A stretch of DNA of 64,000 nucleotides, taken from positions 881,080-945,079 of the forward strand of contig CAADRB010000038.1 of the NCBI GenBank assembly GCA_900708905.1. The letters are read 5' to 3'. The position numbers were made by a program, and so were the translations under genes. The notes under the pieces were generated by a model. It saw only the letters and a program-made list of their open reading frames with translations, was not told the DNA's origin and did no database searches. The DNA is from Hymenolepis diminuta (lineage: Eukaryota > Platyhelminthes > Cestoda > Cyclophyllidea > Hymenolepididae). Shown piece by piece: positions 45,801-56,340 of the stretch (its first letter is position 1; each line of letters begins with the position of its first letter).

Positions 45801-47959
45801 ATGCAAGTGTTGCACATATGCCATTTATATTTTGGTAATATATTTACCCAGGGGAAAATCTATTTTAAGGAAATTTGGTTTTTGTAGGCATTCATTGAGA
45901 AAGTTAAAAAATAGTTAATGCTTCATCGAGTTCTGCATAACTTGCTTTCATAAACCAATCATTCAGTTAAATTTAATTGTCAGCATAATCTGGACGTAAA
46001 CTCATCCAGAAAATCAGGACATTTATCATGAAAATTGAGATTTTAAACATTCGGATATTGCAAACTGAACTGTAGTCCTTCTGAGGAAATAGGTAACTCA
46101 AAGATTTCAGAAATTAAAGTAAAGCAAAAATCTTGACATCCTGACCTCTTTACGACACTCAGCCCATGTTTCACAAACAACTAGTCTACTTTACTATTTT
46201 TTGTTTTCAGATTCTATCCCAAGATTAAAAATTGTAAAGGTTTTTTTTGCATTTTCATGAGGAATAATAATTACCATATTTTAGCTCATGCCAGACACAA
46301 AATTCTTTTTGCTGTGAAAAGAAACTCAAGCAGTGGTTAAATAAATTCGTAAATAAACAAATAAATACTGAAATGAAGTCAAGATATCACTAAAAACCAT
46401 GGCTAAGCAAAATTTTTCCAATTTTTCCACAGTGGGAAAGCAAATGAAATTGGATAACGGTAAAGTCGGATAATGAACAAAGGAGAAGGAATTGATAAGA
46501 ACCTTAATTCATTTTTACTTGTAAGGTTGGGTTATGCACTGCATCATGTAATAGCATATAAATTTCGTGATATGTTCTCTGGATCTCTGAATAAAATCAT
46601 GTCCCTGAGGTTCAGGACCTTCTGGCAGATTGATTGATTTGGATGATATATGGCACCATTTTTCTCCTCTAATGGCCATGATGACAGAATGATAGCTCTT
46701 TTCAGTTAAAGCATTTTCCCACTTGATTTAAGTGTGATTTCTTGACTAGCCCATAGTGTAAGAATTGCTTATTCTCACCATTTAAAATAGAGTTTCAACA
46801 TCAATATATGATAGTAGATGGAAACATAATGAAATATTTTTTTCAGTCACTATGGAGTGTTGCTTTAAATTTCTTTTCTTTGCGAAAAATACCTCGTTTA
46901 CAATAACTTTTAACATTTTTAGCAGTGGGGTTGCTATTCAAATCGGATTATTCATAATCACTGGAAAATTCGTGAATTCATTTGATTTACTATTTCTAAA
47001 TTCAACACTATTTAGTGTTTCCTAGAAAACAGGAAATCTTCTTGTATGGAACACACATTTATTCAACTGTTCAATTTTCTTGACACATATTACTCCCATA
47101 AGAATTAAATTTAATTAAAGTAAACTCATCATTTTCTTAGGTTTGACCACTTGTTATCTTCAAATACTCCGATATCACTTATGGCAGTGAACTCTTTAAA
47201 TAAAAGTAGTGAGCTTCCTGCAAATTTGCAGAAAATTTATTTTCGTCTTTTTTCGTTTTTTAATGTCTGTCAGAGTTTAAAATGGGTCAACTTTTAGTTC
47301 ATATTTCTTGAGTTAAATTTTTTGTGGGTATTATCTTTTATGTATTAATCGCCGTTTGTAAATTTTATTTACTCACAAACATTGATTTAAATAATCATTC
47401 ATCATAAGTGGTGAACTGGAATAGTAAAAAAATACTAGAACAAATTAAATTATGTTTGAGAAAAATAATCTGCTGTAGGTGACTTTGTCATTTTTAAAGT
47501 GAATTCGTATTCAAATCAAGGGATTTGGTTGAATATATGAGAAACTGTTTAAATATAAATAGAGAAAACTTTTCAATTTTTGAATTTGCTAATGTGTGCA
47601 TTATAGCCGAAGGACTAGTGGAATCTAGAGAAACAACCTGATTTTAATTACAATTTTTTCAGCCTCATAAATGTTGACTAAGATCGGTTGTGAAGATAAT
47701 AATTTGTGCCCTAAATTAGCAGTTATTGTTTGAGATTTTTTCCAAACTGAAATGGAATTTTTCAAAACTTTACTGAAAATTTCAATATTCGGTGAGTTAT
47801 GTAGCATCATGTTATTTAGAATCATCCCTCTATCTTGGCTATTAGAGAGGAAAAGTTCTCATCAATAACCCTAAATATGGTAGTTGAATCGCCAACCAAT
47901 CTTTTATACTTGGTCAAATCGGATACCCCATCATCCGAAATCAGACAAATGCGAATTTT
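42876..47959. other. Long AT-rich non-coding stretch
   Basis: No gene recognised over about 5.1 kb. Contains a tRNA-like patch at 43811-43848 (listed separately). Frames at 42964-43155, 45685-45918 and 47625-47825 are within chance expectation. Confidence 0.55.
43811..43848 (+). other. tRNA-like A-box and B-box words
   Basis: GTAGTGTAGCAGTCG at 43811-43825 resembles a tRNA A box and GGTTTCAAATCC at 43837-43848 a B box. They are only about a dozen bases apart, less than half the spacing in a tRNA, so this is at most an internally deleted tRNA pseudogene or SINE head. Confidence 0.3.
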
Positions 47960-48948
47960 ATGCTACGAAAAAAGGAGACAAATGTAACTCCTTGTTCTCG
48001 AAAACCGACACGTACTATTTTTGCCACTTACCACAAAAACCTATCTCTTAAAGACCTCGTGGAGTTTAGGATGCGTAGATATCCCTCGTTTATCTTTCCA
48101 CTTCTTGCAGCAAACATTGCATTGCATGCTAAGAATCCCTGTCTAAATGGTATCGTTGATATGATTTTTTGTTCGAAAGGACTAAATTAACGGACGCTAT
48201 TAATACTAGTACGATTTGAAGGTACAAGTAATGATACAATGACGCTATTCGGAATTAGGTCATCCTATCTGCTGGAAATTTTAAAAGTTTCTCGGTATTG
48301 GGATACCATTTTCCTTTAATAAGCATTAATTATTCCTTGGCTTATTTCTATTTCATTAAATAAAGGTATTAAAGAACTTATGTCAAACTTAGTTGATTGT
48401 TACAGTCGGTTATTTCAGAATTTTCCACCGTGTTAAATTAGTAATGATCGGCAACTTCCCTGTTCCTTTGTTAAAGGGCGAACAATTAGAGTGGGGCTTT
48501 AATATAAGAAGGTTAGATAAGCCTTGCATTTTATTAGAAACATGTCAAAATATTTTACTCAAGGGTGTGTGCATATTTTCAGGGAATTTAAGTACTTTTC
48601 AATGTTTACCAACCAGATATAATTAATTTGATTCTATGCGGGTTAGATTTTGCAGGAATCGTTAATTATCGTTTTGGTATTGAGAATTTAAAAAGTACTA
48701 ATCTCTTGGCATTTGAAAACACGAAGTTGCGGGAACAGCTTACTAGAGAGGTGGGATCTTGACTTAAAAAGCTAAAGCATGCTGAAGTACAAAATGCATA
48801 GTTAAGATACCAACATGTATTTTTACAACAAGTACCGATAAGAGCTCCCCTTGAAGAAATGTTTATTTCGCCAATATTAATGCAATACTCCTATTTTGAT
48901 TTGATGCAAAAGCACGGAACGTTTGGAATTGATTTTAAATTTATTTGA
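47960..48948 (+). other. Kilobase with unusually few stops on the plus strand; possible decayed gene
   Basis: Plus-strand frames follow one another: 47960-48190 (76 codons), about 48190-48320, 48393-48626 (77 codons), then a frame from 48592 to 48948 broken only by TGA (48760) and TAG (48799). The last part reads as a charged helix-like stretch (FENTKLREQLTREV, then LKKLKHAEVQNA, then LRYQHVFLQQVP). If real, this is a pseudogene with frameshifts and nonsense codons, or exons with unseen introns. The stop deficit is only mildly unusual once multiple frames and windows are allowed for, and no family is recognised. Confidence 0.2.
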
Positions 48949-49076
48949 AACCCTAATCAGGCCAAATAAATGTACAATTTTCACCTGCAGCATTATCTGA
49001 ACATAACAAATAATAAAGCAGCCTACTGAATGTGTAGAGAAGTGCGGTCGAGAAGTAGAAATTAAAGTTCTAATAT

Positions 49077-49114
49077 ATCCATTCTAGAGTTTATCCCCTT
49101 TTTCTAGAATGGAT
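49077..49114. repeat. Perfect 12-bp inverted repeat (hairpin)
   Basis: ATCCATTCTAGA at 49077-49088 and TCTAGAATGGAT at 49103-49114 are perfect reverse complements around a 14-base pyrimidine-rich loop. A 12-bp perfect stem is longer than most chance hairpins. It is too short for a microRNA precursor and shows no terminator T-run. It could be a transposon footprint or regulatory element. Confidence 0.9.
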
Positions 49115-50565
49115 TCGCGCTTACACTATCTGCAGATTATTAACAAGTCCATTAATTTGGATAGTTGGCTAATTGGAAATATTTTGAAATAATGGGGAGA
49201 TAAATGGAAAGAAATTTCAAGAAGTTAAGCAACATTAATCAAAAGGAAAAGTAAATTCATAACGATAATAAAAAGAAGACTGCAATATTGTGTTTATTAA
49301 ATACAGATGATCAATATTAAAGTATAAAGAGAATACCAATTTTGATAGGCGTTTTTTTAAAAAACAGGCGGCATTTTTTGACTAGTGAAATGAAAACAAT
49401 AATGTACCTTCTACCAAATAGACGACTATGTCAAAATTGACTCTTAGTTTTTTCAGATAATCTTTTCTTTTGTTTCATTCAACAGAAGCAAATTTATTCA
49501 ACTGTTACAAATGTATAATTTTAGATTTAAGGTTTATATTTATCAAACAATTCTCACCTTCAATAAAAAATGATTATTAAAATTAAATTATTAAATTCAT
49601 TATTCCTTTAGTCTCTTATAACAGTCTAAAAGCCTGGCCGATTTCTGTGCAGGCGATCAGTAAGATCATATCTTCCGTTTAAAATGGTGTCTCCCGATCC
49701 AGTTACGTATATCAGATATTCATTTGCCAAAATGTCGCCAGCCCGTATACTTTGATCAATTTTGACAGAAGTTTATAGATTGAAATTATAATAAAGCTAG
49801 TCCCATAATCCGATTTGTCTTCTTTGTTTGGAATTTACCTGGTTAAACAGACTTCCGGTAATACGAAACCCTGCTTTTGCCTTAAGGTGGGACTGAAGTG
49901 AAAATAAATGAAATTCAGTTAACTAAATGTCAGTGATTCTAGTCTAAAATGAATGGTAAAACCCCTTTCTTAGTTTCAATTTATGGCAATTTGTCAAAAT
50001 GGCATTAATAAATCCGTATTTAACTTCACTTTCTGAAAATTAACTTTCTTTTACCTTTTTTCTATCCCGAATGAATAAAAATATTTCTCTTTGGCTCATG
50101 CACTTAAAAGGTTTTGTTAAGGATAGAATTAAAGGTTGAGGGATGAAAAGTTCCCTAATATAATCTTCGCAGAGGTAAGGCGAAAGTAAAACCGATTACT
50201 CTACGTGGCTCCATTTGCCTCTCTTTGACAGGCATTCACAGCTTTATATATTTGAAATAGTTTCTTTCGGTTAAAACTTAACTTTGAACGTAATTGTGTG
50301 AAAATTGCTCCAGATGTAAGGTTTCAAGAGCTAATTTGTAAATTATTAAGCATTCTCATAATTCCAAATTCTGCAACCCATTTGAATTCATTTTATGAAC
50401 AGAATAAGAGTATGAATTTGCCTTGAATCGCTGACAGAACTCGACCGAATTAACGGATAATTTACTGCAAGGAAGGCGTTCTATTTCCATTTTCTGTTAT
50501 AAAAGACCTGATTATATATAATTATTGTTAAATAACAAAAATATTTTTCCTCTTTCCCATATAAA
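49115..50565. other. AT-rich non-coding stretch
   Basis: No gene or RNA recognised between the hairpin at 49.1 kb and the LTR element. Confidence 0.5.
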
Positions 50566-51170
50566 TGTCAGCTGACAACCTTATATTATATTTGATGCTA
50601 TCGTAAATCTAGTTGCGTAAGTCAATATATTGAAGGATGAATCTCTTTTCTCCGAAATATTTTATCTTTCACCATCCCGAATCATCACCCAATTTGATTA
50701 TCTGTCCTCATAAGTTATCTCTGTAACCCTTTAACCATTCCTGTGACCCGAGCACTCCCTAAACAAACATCGTGTTTTCCCAGCTGGACCCCAGCTCGCC
50801 AGGCGCATCTCTCGTTGCTCAATCCTCCAGTTCCCTATTTTTCTTTGAGACTCTGTACTGAGTTTTATTCAATATAACCTGACCCACGCATTCCTCGGCG
50901 TTCCTTTTCTTTCATTTACTGTTGGCAATTTCACCTACAAACTGGTGACCCTCAACAATCTGGTGGCCCGCTACAAACTGGTGACCCTGACGTGATGATC
51001 GCAACAATATCTATTCAGTAACTGACAGTCAAAAAAAAATGAATAATTCGGTGGATTTACCACATATAATCGAAGTAAACCATATTAATATGCTTAAGTC
51101 CGATATCAGTATCTTAGCTCAGATTGAAAATTTAGGGACACTGTCGAGTTTGATACATTATTTAGAGTAA
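50566..51170 (+). mobile_element. 5' part of a Ty3/gypsy-type LTR retrotransposon: LTR, tRNA-Trp primer site, gag remnant
   Basis: A GC-richer, CT-rich stretch ends in TACA followed by AAC and TGGTGACCCTGACGTGAT (50979-50996). That 18-mer matches the complement of the tRNA-Trp 3' end at 17 of 18 bases, so this is an LTR-to-primer-site junction. The LTR start is uncertain: TGTCAGCTGACA at 50566 and TGTAACCC at 50722 are both possible. An ATG at 51039 opens 43 codons (to TAA at 51168) in the position of gag; the segment SDISILAQIE vaguely recalls the gypsy Gag N-terminus. No protease, reverse transcriptase or second LTR is present, so this is a truncated, dead copy. tRNA-Trp priming is typical of CsRn1-like elements. 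Confidence 0.65.
50935..50988 (+). repeat. 18-bp unit in triplicate across the LTR end and primer site
   Basis: CTACAAACTGGTGACCCT occurs at 50935-50952 and again, identical, at 50971-50988. Between them, 50953-50970 is a diverged copy, CAACAATCTGGTGGCCCG. Only the last unit runs on into GACGTGAT, the rest of the tRNA-Trp match, so the first two are extra copies of the LTR/primer-site boundary. Confidence 0.95.
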
Positions 51171-52095
51171 AGCCTTTTCAAAATCAAGATATGTATACAA
51201 AAATATAAACGTGCTGAATGCATAACTTACCGATATATCGTTTTAATATATCTCAGGATCGTAAAGATGAAACTAAAGATTTTGTTCATGATAAGATTAA
51301 TTCATACTTTATATAAAATTCCATACAAAGTTTTACTTCTATAACAGAAAGTTATTTTTAAAAAATGAGGTATATGAAACAACACACCTTCGTGGTTGAT
51401 TGAGCCGTCATATATTCTAATTTCAATTCCGATTCCATATTTGGGGAATTATTTTGTAAGTTTTAGACGTACAAATTTCACAAATACCCGAAATTAGCGA
51501 AAAATACCAACACATTCGCAATTCATCAAACCCTCAACCCTCCTCCCCTCCCCACAATTACCACTTTAAAATTACATATTCCCTTGTCCGGCTAATAACA
51601 TGTAAACTAGCTGTAACGGCAAAGCGCCTACTACAGAGTGAACGTAGTTAAAGTCTAAAGCCCTCATGATTCTGCAATTAGACTGAAAGCCTTACAGCCA
51701 CACTTGTCTAGGTAATAGTTTTGATTTATTACGAAATAAAATATAAACAAGTTTGTTTCAGATTGCAGTTCTCTTAATCTTTCCTCTTTGATATCAATCC
51801 AAAATAAGTCTTTGACCACTACCGGTGGATATAACACTATCATTGTACATATATCTTCGATTCATTTGCTCGCTGATTAAAATTTATTGGTTCAGACATG
51901 GTCAAAAATGATACCTATTCGTGTTATAAACACCATTTAAAAGAATTTTTATTCACTTTAATAGATCTACACTTTCTTATTAGAAAGGCTTGCTACTTCA
52001 ATATAAAAGTCTTTTAACAGATGATAATTTATCTTGTTAATTTGAAGCAATAAAGATCATCTGTGTTCGTTGCATTTATTTTGAACATTTTTTAG
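51171..52095. other. AT-rich stretch after the LTR remnant
   Basis: No reading frame continues gag. A quadruplex-type C-rich tract at 51531-51553 is listed separately. Otherwise nothing recognised. Confidence 0.5.
51531..51553 (-). other. G-quadruplex motif on the minus strand
   Basis: The plus strand carries four C-runs: CCC at 51531 and 51538, CCCC at 51545 and 51550. They are separated by four, four and one bases. The minus strand therefore has four runs of three or more G with short loops, the standard intramolecular quadruplex pattern. Confidence 0.75.
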
Positions 52096-52182
52096 GCTAA
52101 ATCTTAAGAGTAAACTGAAAGAAAATGAAAATTCTTGAGACAGAACCATGGATTAAATCGATGTAGCCGGAAAATCAAAATT
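52096..52182 (+). repeat. Dispersed repeat, copy A (partner at 54.7 kb)
   Basis: About 87 bases beginning GCTAAATCTTAAGAGTAAAC align along their length with 54727-54812, roughly three quarters identical by eye with one two-base gap. The shared block includes AAATGAAAAT, GAGACA and ATGTA(G/T)CC(G/A)GA. It has no coding capacity in common frames. It is probably part of an unclassified transposon or an old segmental duplication. Confidence 0.7.
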
Positions 52183-53338
52183 CCAAAATAATAAATTTGT
52201 ACTAATTATCCATGTGTGCTTTGCGATATCGCATTTCATTGTTCTAACTCAAATTCCTCAAAAACTGAATTTTGCAGCCTTCAAAAGTCATAATACTATC
52301 CTTACTTCTAAAATCTTTGGCTATGAATTGAAACATTGAGTTTAGCTATATTTCCTTAAGTAGTAAGAGCTTGTGAGTTTGCATATTTTTTGTCTCAAGT
52401 GCAATATTTGAGAACCTACGGACTTATCTTCCTATTATTAGTAATTACTTTGTTAAGAAGTGTTAAACTTCTTAAGGATTATCTCTACTTAATTTGATTC
52501 TTTGATTAAATCAATGCTTTCCCAATCCAACAGAAATGTGCACCTTTATATTTTTTGGAAAAAATATTACTCAGTTTTCTTTCTCTCCTTCCTCATGTTT
52601 TCAGTACAAAACTTATGTGTAATAAAAGCTTTTAATTGAACAACAAAAAATAGAATTTTATATTGTTAGCTGCATTAATTTGCTGCTAATGCAATCTGGT
52701 AATGCAAGCGCAATTTAACATTAGGTTGACACTGTTATGTCAAAATATTCTTCTTTTTTTCACTTTGAATTAATTAAAAGCAGTGATTGTGGATAATAAA
52801 CCAATTATTAAATGTTCAGGAATATCAACCTTTATTTCATAACAATATTTATATTAATATATTTCGCCTTTTTCAACAGTGCTTTGAGATATTTGTTGTT
52901 TTTAAAATAATAATAGGATTTGTATCAGGATTTCGTTTAAATAAGGGTTTTATGGTATATAAATGACGTTCATTTGAAAAAGATGTTTTTTACTGCCTAG
53001 CTTGCAGAAAAAATAGCGTGACACCAGATAAATATATTTAAGGTGGTGTTTGAGGGTGGCTAATTACTATTGAAATGGAATGCTCACTGTTTTAAGTCAC
53101 CACCTGAAAGGCTGAAGTAGATAAGATTCACTTTAGGGTAGCGAGATTGAGATTTCTAAGTATCCAAATGAAAGACAAACGAGGCAGGGTATATACCTGT
53201 ATTTAGTAGTCATCTCAGAGGGACTTAAAGCATCTCTTATCCCGTCAGTACCGCTATTATAAGAGTAAGACTAAAATAGACTAGATATTTCCTCATTGAA
53301 TTTATCACCTTAAAGCTAACAGAAAATAACAGTCTTTA
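52183..53338. other. AT-rich non-coding stretch
   Basis: Nothing recognised on either strand. Confidence 0.55.
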
Positions 53339-53494
53339 ATGAATGAGAAGACCAAGGCTGGACAAATGTGTGTGGGTCAAGTGAAACTAAATAAGGGAGA
53401 AAAGGAGAGAGAAGTAAAAAGAAAACTTGCAGGAAAGTGGGAGGTGCCAGTATTGAGCAGGGACAATATGGACAGTGAGAAACAGGCGAAATGA
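53339..53494 (+). CDS. Small lysine-rich open frame in a purine-rich patch, unknown
   Basis: ATG at 53339 opens a 51-residue frame to TGA at 53492-53494, in a patch (53340-53640) less AT-rich than its flanks. The product would be hydrophilic and basic-acidic mixed (KLNKGEKEREVKRKLAGKW), with no signal peptide or membrane segment. Purine-rich DNA has few stops on that strand, so the open frame may be a composition effect. No splice or poly(A) signals are supported and no family is recognised. The patch continues rightward to about 53640 with a weak tRNA-like GAGTTTGATC near 53621. Confidence 0.17.
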   Translation: MNEKTKAGQMCVGQVKLNKGEKEREVKRKLAGKWEVPVLSRDNMDSEKQAK

Positions 53495-54726
53495 GCTACA
53501 ATAAGGCGATTGACCAGTTTCGTGTTCCTTGTTAGAGCGGATGCATAAGTCTATGGACGGCTAACACGCGGTGAGATTGAGCAGGCATGAAACGGTGCGC
53601 CAGATACTATAAATAATGTCCGAGTTTGATCAGAATTACCTTGCAAAAAATTGATGACTTCTGTCTGAGTGAAGGATTTAAAAGCCGGATCAAATATATT
53701 TATCAATGTGGGGCGTCGTTCTTAGTGGAACACACTGTAGCCATTTCATAGCTATTTATTTATAGATTACATTTAGAGGACCAATAAAAACGTAACATTT
53801 TCAGCTGGAATAGAACCAAAATAACTAATATGGATCGATTTAAACCCATTTCCCGGAATAGATGCTGAAAGACATTTTCATTGTCATCCGTTTTTGTTAC
53901 AAGCGTGTTATTTATTTTAATCCATGAACTCTCAGTATCACCATTAACAAACAACTATTGCCGATATTAACGTTACCTACTGAATTTACTCCATTCTCAA
54001 ATACCAGACGCATTGTGATGTCACTATTTCACTGCCCTTGTTATAGCTTTCCATCCATTTAAAACTTGAAAAATAAGCATAAAACGAAGAATTAAATCCC
54101 ATCCATCTACCTCCATTTCTTCCGTTAGGCCAAATTCGTATGGCTTACTTAATAATGTTCATATAAATAGGAAAGTTGAATTCTACTGCTCTATATGTCC
54201 TAACGGCAACTTAGAAACATTGCCAAATCTCTTTTTATAAGTTACGTGAGATTTCTTCGGGGTCAATAAGTAGAAATATCCTCGATTTCTGTACTATCTT
54301 TAACTGATAAGCTATTCTCTTTCAGGATAATAGGGCTTTTAGTGTTCTTCCAGATTAAGAGATATCTCCTCATGGTCAAGAATATATTTTAGATGTATAA
54401 GCGAATGTTTACAGATTTCCAAGGAAAGTTACAATTATTTAAAAGGCTCAAAACTGTTTGCGCGGTTTCACTGTTAATCGGCCCATTCAATACGTTCTTG
54501 TTTTTATCGTTCAAGTAATACAGACCGGAACTTTCGTGACAAACTTGAAATAAATTTTTAATCTTCAAGGTTGAAGAAACGCTGAACAATGGTGGAATCA
54601 GTAAAAATTTTCCATAGGATACAGGATTTCCTATTTTTATGAACCAAGTTCTTCGAAATATGCATCTCTATTTAATATTTATCTAGGCTGTTACAATATA
54701 AAAAAAACAATCTGTTTGTGTTTTAA
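53495..54726. other. Mixed stretch without recognised genes
   Basis: GC-richer to about 53640, then AT-rich. No gene, RNA or repeat supported; minus-strand frames at 53760-53954 and 54389-54589 are within chance expectation. Confidence 0.5.
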
Positions 54727-54812
54727 GCTAAATCTTCAAAGAAAACTGAAAAAATGAAAATCCTCGAGACAAGGCTACGGGTTAAACCAATGTATCCAGA
54801 AGATTAAAATTA
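54727..54812 (+). repeat. Dispersed repeat, copy B (partner at 52.1 kb)
   Basis: Direct-orientation partner of 52096-52182, beginning GCTAAATCTTCAAAGAAAAC. The two copies lie 2.6 kb apart. Similarity fades on both sides, so the full element is not defined. Confidence 0.7.
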
Positions 54813-55818
54813 TAAAGCTGTTCTGATAATATTCTCCACCTTCTAACTCGTGACACATTTATATAACCTTACATTTATCAACTGATGTTTGCAGACTTGT
54901 TCCCAAAATGAATTGAAATACGGTGCTTTCAATGCATTACATAATACGTCTTTATTTATAAAGGCCATTGAACAAACTTTTCAATGAACGATTAATTCAA
55001 GATTGAGGTCATGAGTTTATGCCCATAGATGCATAGGCAGTGATGCAAATGGCCAACACCTAGCTTTGCATTTGTAAAAAAGAGAGGCCGTTAAGTGGGT
55101 GATCTTATGAGTGCGGACTCTGAAAAATTTCCCCCTAAGCAAGTCAATCTTCATCAACACTTCCCTTGATGTACTTGAGATGTTTCTTTTAATGAACTAG
55201 AACAAGTATGTTTACTAAGTATTATGTCTGTTTTTTGGTATAGTTATACTAGTACGCCATACCTACACATATTACTCTGTTTTATTTAGCATATTAATTA
55301 TTTACGGCATCTCATGAACTCCTATCCCAGTAATATGTACAAAGTATTTGTCAGGTAGGCAGTAGCTAAAAGAAGCATTATTAGTAGTCTCTTATGAAAT
55401 GACGCCAGCCAACTCAAACAAAGAAATGAACCTTTCTCCGGTCGCAATTGAGTGGTCACATTCACCTATCATTAATGCTTAAGTGAAAGTAACAACTTAT
55501 TTATGGTGAATGAGGTCAATAGGAATAATCTCACACTGTAATTAATAAATGGAAAATTTAATATATCTAAATCTCACCTCTAGAGAACAAACGTTATTTG
55601 ACTGAAATAATTCGATTTGTAAGGTCTTTTAATTCGCTAGTTGGAAATATAAAAATGTTCCATTTATGTTAGAAATCCATTATTCGAATGAAAAAGTGCT
55701 ATTTTATAGAAAGTCATATCGAATTATTATCGAATAACTGTAAAGGAACGCTTTAGTGTGGACTTGTGGATAGATGTGCAAATTAAAGACTAAGTGAAAT
55801 CTTACATGATAGCTATCA

Positions 55819-55833
55819 AGGGTTCAAGTCCCT
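55819..55833 (+). other. tRNA T-arm-like patch
   Basis: AGGG-TTCAAGT-CCCT forms a perfect 4-bp stem with a seven-base T-loop-like loop (TTCAAGT), a good match to a pol III B box. No matching acceptor stem, anticodon arm or A box was found upstream, so it is not a tRNA gene. It may be a SINE or tRNA fragment. Confidence 0.35.
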
Positions 55834-56314
55834 CTCGTGTATTTTAATGGGATTAATAACCAAATCTACACGTGTCTTGAAGTACTCCAAAATTTAGGAC
55901 TCAGTATAATTTGATTTAAAAATGAAATGACATCTATTTTAGAAATAAAGTATATGTAATGAGGGGACCAGAGACTTTCATTTCCTGCTAAGAAGCATGT
56001 TTGAAAATACTTCTCTACATGCGGGCTTAAAGTTCTCTGTACTTGTAAAATTCTTCTCACTTACACCTTTGCTTATGGTTAAATGATTACAGTAGTAATT
56101 ACCACTTCAAAACCTAATTTTATTACCCTTTTTTTCTTTAAATAATGAAAGGAAAGAGAACATAGAACAATGAATATAGGAGATTTTTTCTCTAGATAAT
56201 TAGATTATTGTTAAAAAAGTAGAAAATCAATATATCAGTGAAAGCCTTTCTACGACTAAGGTAGCAACGAGACGATTTTTCTGTGATAAATTAGAAATTT
56301 ATTAAAATAATGTT

Positions 56315-56340
56315 ACCTTAGTTGTGTACACAACTGAGGT
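56315..56340. repeat. 26-bp palindrome with one mismatched pair
   Basis: The central 16 bases AGTTGTGTACACAACT (56320-56335) are a perfect palindrome. After one mismatched pair (T56319/G56336) the symmetry continues for four pairs, ACCT at 56315-56318 with AGGT at 56337-56340. No spacer. Possible dimeric protein site or transposon end relic. Confidence 0.9.

Noticed and set aside
55740..55850. Complete tRNA gene around the T-arm-like patch
   Set aside because: No matching acceptor stem, D-arm or anticodon arm could be drawn upstream of 55819.
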